Shown piece by piece: positions 29,201 to 37,700 of a DNA stretch of 64,000 nt. Within the stretch, counting starts at the first letter, position 1. Each line of letters opens with the position of its first letter. The stretch covers positions 280,501 to 344,500 of the forward strand of contig NZ_AP023081.1 in assembly GCF_026072635.1 (NCBI RefSeq). Reading direction: 5' to 3'. The translations under genes were made by a program, and so were the position numbers. The notes beneath the pieces are model-generated. The model was not told where the DNA came from, made no database searches, and worked only from the letters and a program-made list of their open reading frames with translations. The stretch comes from Pseudomonas solani. Lineage in GTDB: Bacteria > Pseudomonadota > Gammaproteobacteria > Pseudomonadales > Pseudomonadaceae.

Positions 29201-29854
29201 GACCAGGCCGCCCTGCCCGGCCCGGGCCTCGGCCTGGTTGTCCTGGCTGCCCAGGGCGCTGACCTTGAGGCTGCCCAGGGCGCTTTCGAAATGCCCGGCC
29301 ACCTCGGCCAGGGTCTGCGACTGGGACAGGGCCTGCGCCACCGTGGCCCCCAGGGCGAGCAGGCCGCCGAGCTTGCCATCGGCATAGGCACGCTGGCGAA
29401 CGTCGGTCTCGGCGAGGAAGGTCCAGTTGCCGCCCGCCGCGCCACCGAAACGACTGCTCGCATCGGTATGCAGCAATGCCTTGCTCAGGGAACGGGCCGT
29501 GGCCACGGCGGCATTGGCCGAGAGGCCCACGCCACCCGCCAGGCTTTGCGCCTTGACGTTGGAGCTGTCGGTATCGCCATCACGCAGCACCCGGCTGCGC
29601 AGCTGTCCCTGGGTTGCGGCGAGCTGCACATCGCTGCCCACGCCCAGCTCCGCGACCGCGCTGTTGAGGCTGTCCACCAGGCTGCCGCCCGCCGACAGCA
29701 GGCCGCCCAGTGCATAACCCTCGCTGATGGCCTGCAGGCGGCTGCGCACCTGGGCATCCAGGTCGAGCGCCTGCGTGGCGATCAGCGCCGCACCGCGCCC
29801 CACCATCAGCTTCGCCTGGGAGGCATCGCGCGCCAGCAGCACCACGGCGTTCAA
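20249..29854 (-). CDS. TpsA piece 4: C-terminal half of the adhesin
   Basis: The 3,201-codon frame begins at a TTG within the previous piece's stop region, which is not a natural start. Its first half continues the Ala/Ser-rich repeat region. A central segment contains an unusual block with aromatic residues and two Cys (YCQAHFIWCQIY, about 26080-26120). The second half is a long run of DLxLxxLxAxG beta-helix turns, including a 333-bp tandem repeat at about 22600-23445. The C-terminal 150 residues are less repetitive (SYMADADIQLYELDKAFSLK, then HWAL). No membrane anchor is seen, as expected for TpsA proteins held by TpsB or released. Confidence 0.85.
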   Translation of the reverse strand: MNAVVLLARDASQAKLMVGRGAALIATQALDLDAQVRSRLQAISEGYALGGLLSAGGSLVDSLNSAVAELGVGSDVQLAATQGQLRSRVLRDGDTDSSNVKAQSLAGGVGLSANAAVATARSLSKALLHTDASSRFGGAAGGNWTFLAETDVRQRAYADGKLGGLLALGATVAQALSQSQTLAEVAGHFESALGSLKVSALGSQDNQAEARAGQGGLVSGAAAVGKTADSSRTLASLWARGAQDGVMKVGSLALSALQQSRFNSFVDSTSAALLGVSGAHAQNDLDLATSALLLDGARIESQGYSQSARALVSKPQATAYNVQSGSGGVLDAAAARSLTSIALDTRSLVGNDVRLRVEGDWRNPQKLEIQAFNRVDAYDRVKLDSGGAISIARAESSIDVLKSNAEARIGERSDLYSVGDLVLAASGAYAIDSNANAKTYGAAGAASGSSLARVKADYLAQVRGNAALFAYGDLRLLAGHGLDGAVNRAELTARTDLWNNTAFPVVTDPAAAAEYIRSSNLQVEAGSGLRSVGDIHAYAGQGQGVLSGKGVGRDLYRQAAADLLGAIVGQVSLDITGGGTRNEAQGLVRIDGQLDAGVYSQRKLVISGLKYLLDGKEVDPASLNASTRGTLTVVPVMQEASDGITWTLSQGEYSQLLTRRLQELNDRLSNYGISAVERAAFEAERTLLNKTLARLYEQIGGKVVDKPGAISGEGTLPQGLKIWLLEIDPVLAKPGNILVQGDALIGSGKLNAPGDAKIEIINNSEAFLSLKGLEIPDHVGGQLLFNGARMSGNTSIRSANKPGTGTVSFASITVAENSAAPRILVQNLRNPADNPKDVSGLSMPAADIYVNGSLLNKRGEIELSAKYGSIYANADIRAQKLSLSAGQDFVLNNPNAFVHIGGDPASNNNGSTLYNNGSATVAGQNVVINALYLNINGLIQSGVADWRVTIDESRFANLDSLRSQAVGNRLQLVQTDARTGTLGYAWDFDSNSIVLDQVQVGGGYMELTGHILSTGKGQLKVLDGFSQVHITNNTSRRLEIAGLDLGNGVEGTLRINDLGRGENGQQIGGERLWSTVYTRVGDQVQRYEGWSNGPLTLKGSSAGRDATYTTTAGRSYVWLTGRDDSTTTTRQEYWDAFWGFIPTGDGTLAWENTVKGQSTAIPGAEYMGSTSGLYRIDKNLIRNYRFVDDAQLNAIMQGYALQLADQDPDNSILAAFRVGIGQGEIARVNETYTTKDPVKINEYSGGYCQAHFIWCQIYRTTKTTVYSSGSKEINRYAVQADRPIDISFIGSESGLIDLISKGSVTLRGSMYNLSGSTSIKVDGALEQNSDNLVIAARDLDLDAGQSIGSREQALRVEATRSLGASSRNGSIDLKALNGGVNLSRLSAGGEHIGLSAQGDILGIGGMTVTGNAIELVSTHGSVGSAGHALRLDSGNGAKGLVRASAVGDIQLEEVGGDLWLDQLKAGGDVWVKVASGNLYDGNSELGYDDRALEELQRLWTSMGLTGSAAEEAMAQQRGALIKAGQQRYAQYWRLRQGGEVAFDASQAAFSAGQREQLAGLGWSEQRIASEEARRMADYQALHATYGGTTYDPNFTYQLQDAELRSLEQTATWSEDQLRYSIAASLLRRDDGGSVVREANNIEGRNVTLEASRIGRLKADAIVIDLSKTASLTNEQRAALASAERDDIEFDAGNPLLIRVAQRDDVNVKASGTLTATAQSDLFLGGDQDFNVFALDGRSISLKTDGSIESANGDKVVIRGHDVTLEATGGAIGGKQALNLAVTGDLTARARLLDLVQHGDLSLDRLTGVERLSLQVLGNLRSASQLGENLLGGQIDLKVSGTTGAVGQRLQLGTGSASQQINLDLGGDAWLGGLQGLASQPGVLRLGTLSVDGTLDLAQVGELHQGGQWQLGGLVADIAGGWSTVDGASLQARHGMSLTSGGDVRLGDVTIASGDLNIQAASLAGLAAGSRWQADGVLRLSALGDIGSQAQGIELAARRLEVDSATGALYLALAAGIQGGSLDSGAGQWLRSLGNLKLDRVSSGDGVQLRGNGRVELGALSAQRDLDLAGDALGIDTLRSHLGGLRAQLAGQLRIDELDVAGTGDLHSASATLGTAKFGGALVQSHDGDLQADALYVGGGWTLEAASARLGSASVTGQVRQTLAGALDLERLDATGGWTLDAGRSEIGSAKVGGAVDMTLRDGLRLGSLEAGQGWNLRGTDAQVTRAEVQGAVQQVLSGMLDQQALLAGGGWTLQAASARLGSASVTGQVRQTLAGALDLERLDATGGWTLDAGRSEIGSAKVGGAVDMTLRDGLRLGSLEAGQGWNLRGTDAQVIRADVRGAVQQVLSGMLDQQALLAGGGWTLQAASARLGSASVTGQVRQTLAGALDLERLDATGGWTLDAGRSEIGSAKVGGAVDLTLRDALLLGDLDAGGRLQLRGTSARLGNLSTGEDTTIELTGDLALQRLQAKGARVQAGNASRLGEMDIEGDLQVRVDHDLLLEQARVAGHAALLHGGSAGSLRFGSLAVARTLQLEGLGDWQGDVAEVQGDLTAAIGSGDFGRLESATGAVRLEAARHLAVDDLHSRQQGLELSAASAELGRASAAGLFRVSTRGDLVLNQGRSGGDMSLVTAAGSLGNVRFGQGVDPSDPQSLVATHLASGGNLLVQADGDVLGGNAEAQLELRMLGRNLRFGRVASLGEDVFLQASGDARQGHGNVFGLVVEAKRDIGVVAGGDLSLPTVLFGGTYSLKAGRDLVVGVGGDLDLNGVAEAGRDLRFDIAGTVALQGVRAGRDVTINSGGAIHIDQFVEAGGNVLLKADKGDVRVSRITSTGLHEGRSIAGDIVLAAAGDIAVAEVESRNGRIQAEGASLLLGDLVAARSVDLLSRGLIRVATSRSGGDQRWSADAGIAFEHLLAKGQALLDGLLDIRGTQLVAEQGAVLRAGVRGGAVVASSIHLQRAEAPSLSLWAGDLVRVADAGIGQRLDLHARDSQLYGRHTGSGQLDLWAEGSGAGQVAQTLALRLEAADIVAPRLHVADALIDTTAARVDLRDARGVERLELRTPLARVRMDNASPSYMADADIQLYELDKAFSLKQDSLLSSTNAYVLHRKLTHQVVVPNFSASHEGEGVPYEGITAARYAEQHLSSGLTLVRLASLLEAARLRGAVVTVWAPSWSQVPLDTRINIDVADERLEGNEVAHWAL
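22600..23445 (-). repeat. 333-bp in-frame tandem repeat in tpsA (about 2.5 copies)
   Basis: The period is exactly 333 bp (for example, the same CGTCC positions at 22766 and 23099). It encodes a 111-residue unit starting GGWTLQAASARLGSASVTGQ and including GAVDMTLRDGLRLGSLEAGQ. The copies differ by only a few bases, so the expansion is recent and could vary in number between strains. The last copy is partial and changes to DLTLRDALLLGDLDAGG. Confidence 0.9.
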
Positions 29855-32800
29855 GCCCCCAGGATGCCGCCGCTGCTCCCCCAGCCCTGCACCTTGACCG
29901 GCCCCGCCGCCAGGGCGGAAAGGAGGACATTGCCGGCGCGCAGCGCGGCATTCGCCGCCACGTCGAGGCTGACGCGGCTGTCATGGGCCGCCACCCCGAG
30001 CACCAGGCCGGCCCCCGCCAGGCCACCCACCGCCAGGCCGGAAGCCTGGACATCCAGCGCCTGCGTATCGACGGCCCGGCCCTCGATGTCGCCGCTGACC
30101 TGTACCGCGCCACCCAAGGACGCACTCACGCCGTTGTTGAGCACCGCGGCCGCCACGGCGCCGCCCACCGCGCCCAGCGCGGCGGCCTGGCCGCTCAAGG
30201 CGTGGACGAACATCGCGTGGGTGTAATCGCCATCCTGCCCGGCGATGGCCTTGTCGCTGGCGGCAGCCCGGATCGCCAGGCTGGCGGCCTTGAGGTTGCC
30301 GTTCAACAGCTCCGCGACCACCTGGGCATTGGAGAGGCTGAACGCCATGGCCGCACCGTAGGCACCGCCGGCGAGGCCGGCACTGCCGGCCTGGTTGCGA
30401 CTGGCGAGGCGGTCTTCGGCCGTCACCCGCGCAGCGCCGCTGAGGCTGACCTGGCTGTCGCTGACACGCGCCACGGTTTCGTGGGTGCGCGGGGTGTTAC
30501 CCCGCAACCGGTCACTGACGGTGACGGTGGAGCTGGCATTGACGCGGGCCAGGTCCTGGTCGTCCTTCACGCTGACGCGGACATAGCCCTGGCTTGCAGC
30601 GTCCCAGACCACCTCCTCGTGGCTCAGCTCCGCGACCTGTCCCTTGCCGGTGATCGTGTCGAGGCTGGCGAGCGTGCCCTTGCCGTCCTTGTCCAGATAG
30701 CTCAGCGGGTCCACGGCCGCGTCGCCGGTGCCGACCTGGGTGGCGCCACTGCCCAGTAGCAGCAGGCCGATGCTGCCGCTGAGGCTGGCGAAACCAAGGC
30801 CGCCCGAGGTCGTCAACAGCTCGGCATACCCTTCACGTAGCGCGTCCACCGCCAGCGAGGCGGCCTGCACACTGCTGCGATCGAGCAGCGCACGGGTGGC
30901 GCTGTTGGCCACTACCACGTTGGCTGAGGCCCCCAGTGCGGCCGCACCGACCACGCCCGAGCCGACGTTGCCGGTCACCCGCAGGTTGTCATGGGCGACG
31001 ATGTTCAGGTCCCCCAACGGGTTGGCCGCGGTACCGAACTGAGCCTGGCCCGCTCCCGCCTCCGTGGTGGTTTCAACGACCTGCACCAGGGCCGAACCGG
31101 CAACGGCGCCACCGCCTGCCGCCGCCCCCACCAGGTTGCTATGGAGCTCGCTCGTGCCAGTGGCCAGCACGCTGGCCGACCCGGCACGTACCCGGGTGTC
31201 GGCCAGGCTGTCCGGCGCACCGGGAGCCTCGCCGACCCAGGCACGGGTCAGCGCCTGGTCGAGCACCAGGCCGAAGTTGGCGCCCACGCCCACCAGGCCG
31301 CCCGCCAGGGCCAGGGCATTGGCACTGAACTGCTGCAGCGCATCGGCGCTCACCCGCAGGCTGCCAACGTCCAGGTCACTGCCCTTGTCCACCCGCGCCT
31401 CGGTGGTGCCCTTGGCGATGATCAGTGCCACGTTGCCGGCGCCGCCCACGATGGCGCCCGCCGCGCTGGCCAGGACGGTGCTGGCGAACTGGGTGGAGCC
31501 GGCACGCACCTCGGTCGCTCCGCGACTCGATACCCGCGCGCTGCTGATGACGGCCTGGGTCTGGCGCTGGATGACGGTGCTGTCCAGCGCACCCGCCACC
31601 GCCGCAACCCCGAGGCTTAGAGCCCCGCTGGCCAGGTAGCCGGAGCTCAGCGCATGGCTGGCGGCACCCACCAGCACCTGCTGGGCGGCATCGGCGCCGT
31701 CGGCCTGGTTGATCTGGGCGGACTCGATGCTGGCGCGGGTGACCCCGCCGATCACGTTGCTGTTACCCAGTGCCGCGACCGAAGCGCTGTACAGCGGCAC
31801 GAAGGAAACCGACCCCGCCGCCGCCAGTTGGCCCACCTGCTGGACGGAGCTGGCTTGCACGGCCAGCCCGCGGAACTGCCGGGCCCCCAGGGCGAGGCCG
31901 GGAATGGGGTTGAACTGTTCGGCGTTGCTCCACAGGCGCGCATCCTTGCTGGGCCCGTTGAGCAGCACACCGTTATCGATCGTCGCGGCAGCGCCCAACG
32001 CGAGGGCGCTGACGCGGGTTTCCGCGCCGGTTATCCCGGCGGTGGTGCTGCTCTCGATGACGTTGACCGTGGCGGAGCCGCCGACAGACGCGGTGCCGCT
32101 GCCCATGAAGGCACCGGCCGCGCCGCTGATCTGATCGGTGGTGCGGGCCGATACGCCGACGTTGTTGCGGGCCAGGACCCAGGCGCCCTGTTCGATGAAG
32201 GCCCGGGCGGAACTCTGGATGACGTTGGTGGCGGCCGACCCGCCGACCGAAGCGGTGGAGGACACCGCACCGCTGATGGATGCCGAGCGGATGGTGGCGG
32301 CGGAGTGCGCGTCCAGGCTCAGGTCGCTCAGGCTCCAGCCCTGGGTGCCGTTGTGCCCGAGCAACCGGGCCTCCACCTGGCTGGCCACGCGGTTGACCGA
32401 GGTCGCCACGCCCACGGCAGCCGTGCCGGCACCGGCTGCGCCGCCGGACAGCGCCGCGATGCTGGAGCGATCCTCTGCCTTGACCTTGAGCACACCGGCC
32501 ACGCCGGCGCTGCCGTCGATCTGCGCGCGCGTCACCGCGCCAATGTTGTTGCTGGCGTTGGAGAGCGCGACAGCTCCCGTGCCGCCGACGCTGCCGCTGA
32601 CCGCCAGCGTACGGATGCTGCCATCGGTGACGGCCGAGACCTCCACCGACGAGGTGCCGGCATCCACCGTGCTGGCGCGGACCCGCGCGATGCGTTGCTG
32701 CTCGATGGTGCTGATGGCGACCGCTCCGGCGCCCGCACCGCTGCCGCCGACCTGCAGGTTGCCGGCCCCGGTGTAGATATCGGCCGCCCCCTCGCTGACG

Positions 32801-33423
32801 CTGATCTTCACCCCGCTGGCGCCGGACACCGTGCTGTCGTCCAGGCTGGCCCGCTCCTCGCCCTTGATCACGTTGATCGCCAGGGACGCGCCCACCGCCG
32901 CCGAGCCGGCACCGGCGCCACCAATGGCCAGGGAGCGGATTCCCGAAGAGCCGCCGCTGAGCAGGCTCAGCTTGCCACCGAGCTTCAGGGTGCTGTCGCT
33001 GACCTGGGCGATGCGTTGCGCCAGGATCACGTTGTTGGCGTTGGCCACGCCGACCGAGACGTTGCCGGCGCCGCCGACCGAGCCGGCCAGGCTCCAGATC
33101 TCGCGGTTGCCGCGGCTCGCATTCAACTCCAGGCTGCCCACCTCCAGGTGGCTGGCGCTGATACCGGCCTTCTCGCCCCCTTCGATCACGTTGCTGGTGG
33201 AGGAGCCGGAGATCGCCGCCGTGCTGGCTCCGGCACCGGACACCGCAGCGGCGTATATGGCCTGGTCGAGGCTGGCGCTCAGCGCCGCGCTGGAGAAGCC
33301 GTTGATAGTGCCCTTGTCGATGGCTGCGCTGCGCTGGGTACCGATGCGGTTCACGGAGAACGCCCCACCCACGCCGGTATTGCCCGAGCCGGTCACCTGG
33401 CCGGAGAGCGAGGCGATCAACAT
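29851..33423 (-). CDS. TpsA piece 3: VGG/NVI repeat region
   Basis: This 1,190-codon frame has no secretion signal. It consists of repeated units of about 50 residues with the pattern GAGxAxVGGSxxxNVI followed by a variable turn and A-x-I/L-x-x-S. This periodicity resembles the tandem repeats of LktA-type leukotoxin adhesins. Its apparent ATG at 33423 lies inside the natural reading frame. The frame ends at 29851 only because a G-run is one base short: with one extra base the reading passes from GGIL through G-G into LNAVVLLARD. Confidence 0.85.
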   Translation of the reverse strand: MLIASLSGQVTGSGNTGVGGAFSVNRIGTQRSAAIDKGTINGFSSAALSASLDQAIYAAAVSGAGASTAAISGSSTSNVIEGGEKAGISASHLEVGSLELNASRGNREIWSLAGSVGGAGNVSVGVANANNVILAQRIAQVSDSTLKLGGKLSLLSGGSSGIRSLAIGGAGAGSAAVGASLAINVIKGEERASLDDSTVSGASGVKISVSEGAADIYTGAGNLQVGGSGAGAGAVAISTIEQQRIARVRASTVDAGTSSVEVSAVTDGSIRTLAVSGSVGGTGAVALSNASNNIGAVTRAQIDGSAGVAGVLKVKAEDRSSIAALSGGAAGAGTAAVGVATSVNRVASQVEARLLGHNGTQGWSLSDLSLDAHSAATIRSASISGAVSSTASVGGSAATNVIQSSARAFIEQGAWVLARNNVGVSARTTDQISGAAGAFMGSGTASVGGSATVNVIESSTTAGITGAETRVSALALGAAATIDNGVLLNGPSKDARLWSNAEQFNPIPGLALGARQFRGLAVQASSVQQVGQLAAAGSVSFVPLYSASVAALGNSNVIGGVTRASIESAQINQADGADAAQQVLVGAASHALSSGYLASGALSLGVAAVAGALDSTVIQRQTQAVISSARVSSRGATEVRAGSTQFASTVLASAAGAIVGGAGNVALIIAKGTTEARVDKGSDLDVGSLRVSADALQQFSANALALAGGLVGVGANFGLVLDQALTRAWVGEAPGAPDSLADTRVRAGSASVLATGTSELHSNLVGAAAGGGAVAGSALVQVVETTTEAGAGQAQFGTAANPLGDLNIVAHDNLRVTGNVGSGVVGAAALGASANVVVANSATRALLDRSSVQAASLAVDALREGYAELLTTSGGLGFASLSGSIGLLLLGSGATQVGTGDAAVDPLSYLDKDGKGTLASLDTITGKGQVAELSHEEVVWDAASQGYVRVSVKDDQDLARVNASSTVTVSDRLRGNTPRTHETVARVSDSQVSLSGAARVTAEDRLASRNQAGSAGLAGGAYGAAMAFSLSNAQVVAELLNGNLKAASLAIRAAASDKAIAGQDGDYTHAMFVHALSGQAAALGAVGGAVAAAVLNNGVSASLGGAVQVSGDIEGRAVDTQALDVQASGLAVGGLAGAGLVLGVAAHDSRVSLDVAANAALRAGNVLLSALAAGPVKVQGWGSSGGILGA

Positions 33424-34721
33424 CCCCTGGCCCTGGGCCGCGTCCAGTACGAGGGCCTTGCCGCTGCCGCTGGTGCGCAGGGAGCCCCGGAGATCGTGAC
33501 GCTGTCGCTGCCGTCGATGTTGTTGACCACCACGGAGCCGCCGACGCCAGCCGTGCTGCCCCCGACGGCGTTGACACCGACGCCCCAGATCTGGCCATCG
33601 AGCCCCGACGACAGCTTCGCCGAGCCGGTGAGTTCGACATCGCTGTCACTCAGCGACGCCTGGCGCGTCGCCTCGATGAGGTTGATGGCGATGGCCGAGC
33701 CGACCCCGGTATTGCTGCCGCTGGCCGCCAGATTGAAGGCCAGCGAGCCGATCAGCGCGCCCTGCCCGGCCTGGCTCGTGCGGATGACCAGGTCGTCGGC
33801 GCCCACCCGGGCGTTGCGCAGCAGGGCCTGGGTGGAGTCGGCGATGCGGTTGAAGGTCAGCGCGCCGCCCACCGCGACATTGCCCGAGGTGACCGCCGCC
33901 GAGATCGCGGCGCTGATGATGCGGCTCTGCTGCGACGCGTCCAGGGTCAGGTCGCCCCCCAACTGGTAGCGCCCTTTCTCCAGCAGGGCCTCGACCCGCT
34001 GTTGCATGTCGCTGATGCCCACGGCGCCGCCGACGGCGGTCGAGCCGCTGCTGCCGGTGATGTTGCCGGCCAGGGAGTACTGGCCACCGCTGCGCTCGGC
34101 GCTGATGCCGAGGTTCCTCGCCTTGAGGGTGCGGTCGCCCATGTCCAGCCCGGCGAGCACGGTGCCGCGCCCGATCAGCGCGGTGGCCGAACCGGACACG
34201 CCCGCCTCGGCGCTGCCGGCCCCGGATACCGCGGCGGCCAGCACATCGGCGCTGTGCCGGGCGGCGATGGTCAGGTCGCCACTGAGATCGACCTGGCTGT
34301 TGGCCAGCTTCGCGGTGTAGCCACTGCCGGCGTAGACCAGCGCGAGGGAGCCCCCCACGCCAGCCTTGCCACCCGACGCCCCGAGGCTGCCGGCCACGGC
34401 CAGCACCGCCTCGCCGGCGATATCGCCGTCGAACAGGTCACCGGGGCCCTGCTTGCCGTTGAGCAGGTCCTTGTCCACATCGCCCTTGACCTGGATGGCG
34501 GAGACGGTCGTGCCGCCGCCCAGGTCCAGGCCGCTGTCCAGCAGCGTCGCATCCGCTGCGCCGGCGAACCGGGCGTCCAGCGCGGAAGCGCCGGAAACGC
34601 TCTGTGCGGTCAGGTTCAACGCACCGCCCTGCAACGACGACAGCACGGGGCTGCCGCCCCCCGTGGGCGAATAGGCGTCGATGCGCGCCTTGACCTGGTT
34701 GGCCAGCACCAGCGCCAGCAA
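33417..34721 (-). CDS. TpsA piece 2: short middle fragment
   Basis: The 434-codon frame is bounded by two frame breaks. From LLALVLANQ it continues the adhesin repeat with GSAxAxVGGS-type units. Its last 27 residues (after VTISG) are a shifted frame, since one extra base at 33485-33488 restores the natural SLRTSGSGKALVLDAAQGQG into piece 3. It is not an independent gene; the TTG at 34721 is internal. Confidence 0.85.
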   Translation of the reverse strand: MLALVLANQVKARIDAYSPTGGGSPVLSSLQGGALNLTAQSVSGASALDARFAGAADATLLDSGLDLGGGTTVSAIQVKGDVDKDLLNGKQGPGDLFDGDIAGEAVLAVAGSLGASGGKAGVGGSLALVYAGSGYTAKLANSQVDLSGDLTIAARHSADVLAAAVSGAGSAEAGVSGSATALIGRGTVLAGLDMGDRTLKARNLGISAERSGGQYSLAGNITGSSGSTAVGGAVGISDMQQRVEALLEKGRYQLGGDLTLDASQQSRIISAAISAAVTSGNVAVGGALTFNRIADSTQALLRNARVGADDLVIRTSQAGQGALIGSLAFNLAASGSNTGVGSAIAINLIEATRQASLSDSDVELTGSAKLSSGLDGQIWGVGVNAVGGSTAGVGGSVVVNNIDGSDSVTISGAPCAPAAAARPSYWTRPRARGC

Positions 34722-37700
34722 CGATCCCGCCCCGCGCCGCTGTCACTGCCGGTGCTGACGGCCCCGGCCAGGGCGCCGGCCAGCACCCGCGAGGCGCTGG
34801 CGGCGGCGACATCCATGCGCGCGAAGTGGCTGGCGCTGCTGCCCAGCCATTCGGCGGCCAGCTCATTGGCCAGCACGCCCACCACCAGCGAGCCGCCGGC
34901 GCTGCCGCCATTGCCCTTGCTGCCGGCGAAGGCGCCGCCGCCGAGCATGACCCGGGCCCGGTCGTAGGCGCTCACCTCGATGCTGCCGGGCGCCGCCTCG
35001 CGTTGCTCCACCTGGCTGTTCTCCACCCGCGCACGGGTGCGGTTGCCCATATAGGCCGCCGAGCCGGAGAGCGCCACCGCCACGTTGGTCTCGCTGCCCG
35101 CCGTGGCTGCGGCCAGGCCCAGGCCCATGGCGATCTGGTCCCCGGCGCTGAGGGCCTGGACCTGGAGCAGGTCGTTGCCACGCAGCAGGACGTTGCCGAC
35201 CCGGGCATCGGTCTCGTTCATCAGGTGGTTGTAGGCCAGCGCACCCGAGAGTGCGGAGCTCGACTCGCTCTTCTGCTTGCCGGCGAGGGTCAGCGCCCCG
35301 GCCCCGGAGCCGCTGAACTGATGGGTCTGGTTGAGCGCCAGGACCTGGACCTTGCTGCCGCCCTGGGCCGGGTCACGCGGGTCGAGGACGATGTCACCGA
35401 GGTCGGCCCGGCTGCGCTGGCGGGAAACGTTGATGCTGCTCGAGCCGGCAGCGGCGATGGAGAAGCCCTTGCCCTGCCCGCCGGAATCGCTGCCGCCACC
35501 ATCGGGGCCGGAGCCGGCATCCTGCTTGCCGAACATCTTTTTAATGCTGTCCCAGCCGCTGGCGATCTTCGAGGGCGCCTCGCTGACAGCGTCCTTGACC
35601 TTGCCAGCCGTACTGGCCAGGGAGCTGAGGGCCGGGGTGACGTTGACCACGCCCAGGGTGATGGATTGCAACAGCGCCTGGCCGAAGCTGTCCGCCAGCT
35701 CCACCGTGGGCTTGCCGATGTCCCCCGCCTTCTGGGTGGCGTCCTCCTGCTGCTTCTTCTCTTCCTTGCCCTTGACCACGGCCCCGGCGATGGCGAAGGC
35801 GCCGCTCTGCCCGGAACTGAGTGCCTGCACGTCCAGCAGGTTGGCCTTCCAGATGCCCTTGCCGCTGGCGTCGAGCCCCTGGCCCATCACCGAGGGGCGC
35901 CAGTTGCGGTTGTTGCCCACCAGCGCGTCGACGTCGGTGGTCAGCACATTGAGCGCCAGCCCGCCGCCGACGCCGGCCCCCGCGCCGAAGGCCACGGCCC
36001 CGGATGCGGTCCACAGGCCCAGGCGGTGCTCGGCCTGCACACCGACACGCCCCGCCTCCACGCTGGCGGTGTTGTGGATGGAGGCGTTGACGGTGGAGGT
36101 CAGGGTATTGGCCACCGCCGCGCCGTTGGCCGCAGCGCTGACGCCGGACCCCGCCGAGGGGCTGATGGCGAGGATCAGGTCGTCCTGCAGCGCCTGGACC
36201 TGGACACCGCCGGCCTTGACCACGGACTGCGCACCGATGCCCGCCACCGCCTTGCTGGAAACGGTCTGCACGTTGAGCGCTCCGCCCAGGGCCGTGGGCT
36301 TGCCGTCCGAGGGGGACGCCGCCTCGCCGCCGACGTTGGTGCCGAACAGGAACATGCCGATATTGCCGGCGATCGCCAGTTGCCCGAGCTGGTTGCCGGC
36401 GGCCACGGTAATGGGCTGCGCCCAGTCCCAGCGGCGGTCGCTGGCCATGGCGCTGAGCGGGATGAGCTGGCCCTTGCCATCACGGCGCTCCGCCAGTTGG
36501 GCCAGCGGGCTGCTCTGCCAGGGCTGCTCGCCGGTGGTCAGCGCATCCAGGCGCACCTTGTCACCGACCCAGGCGCGGGTGTCCACCAGGTTGGTGAGCA
36601 CCGAGACGGAGCCGGTGATCGCCAGCTCGTCGGAGCTGCCCTGGGAGTTGGCGTATTGCGTCGAGAACTTGCCCGCCAGGTCACTGGGCCAGCCCGAAAG
36701 GCTGATCATTCGCTTGCCGATGTCGCTTAGCGAACTCCAGCGGTCGAAGCCATTCAGGTTGAGCGGCTGGATGTAGTTGGCGCCGATGCCGATGCGCTGC
36801 GCGGCGATCTGCGCGCCGTCCCCCACCAGGGCGCGGGTGCCCTGGTTGAGGGTGGCGATGGCCACCGCCATGCTCAGGGAGTAGTCGTTCTGGTCCGAGC
36901 CGCGCTTGGAACCATTGACCGTGCTGTTGGACAGGTTGTGCAGGTTGCGGATCTCCTGCAGCGCTGTGTGGCTGAGGTCGCCGCTGAGGCTCAGCTGGCT
37001 GCCCTTGCCGATGCTCGCCTCGGCCTGCTGGTCGCTGACGACCAGGGCGAGGGAGGCGGCGAGGCGGAACTTGCTGTCGCTGGGCTGGGTCGGGTTGACC
37101 TCCTTGAACTTGCTGAGGACGAAGTTCTTGATCGGGTCGACCGTGCCCATGGCGCGGAACTTGATGAAGTCGGCCAGGCTCTTGCCGGCCTGCGAGGTGG
37201 CTTCGTTGTGCTGGCGGGATACCAGGTTGGTGGCGCTGACGTTGAGGTTGCGCGCACCGCTGAGGTTGGCATCGAAGGCCGCCCGGGTGTCGCTGTCGAG
37301 CACGCTGAGGGCGAGCACCGCGCCGCCTGCGGCACCGTTGCCGATGGATTTGAAACTGGCCGTGTTGCTGATGTCCTGTTCGCTGAGCGCCAGCACGCTG
37401 ACGTCGCCACGGGTGTTCAGCGAGGCGCCGGCGTTCACCTGCGCGGTGGTGGTCAGTGCCGTATTGGCCATGGCGGCGGCGAAGCCGGTGGTGGTCGCCG
37501 GCTTGCCTTCGGCATCATGGCCGTTGGACGCCTCGGCCTTCACATCCAGCTTGTTCTCGCTGTGGGCCTGTACGGCGATGCCCTGCCCGCCCTTGAGCAC
37601 GGCCCCCGACTTGACCTCGACACGGGTCGCCCCGCTGATGCGTCCGAAGACGACGCCGGCGTTGAACGGGATGAGGCTCTGCACCACGGGAATGGAGAAG

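Noticed and set aside
29856..29860. Phase-variable homopolymer controlling the adhesin
   Set aside because: The run is only five C and the same +1 repair is needed at four other short runs, including in unrelated regulators, so a systematic sequencing error explains all five better.
21119..30226. A 3,035-codon plus-strand ORF antisense to the adhesin gene
   Set aside because: It mirrors the minus-strand frame of a GC-rich repetitive gene, has no ribosome site, domain or plausible composition, and its start lies inside the repeats. It is a shadow of tpsA codon usage.
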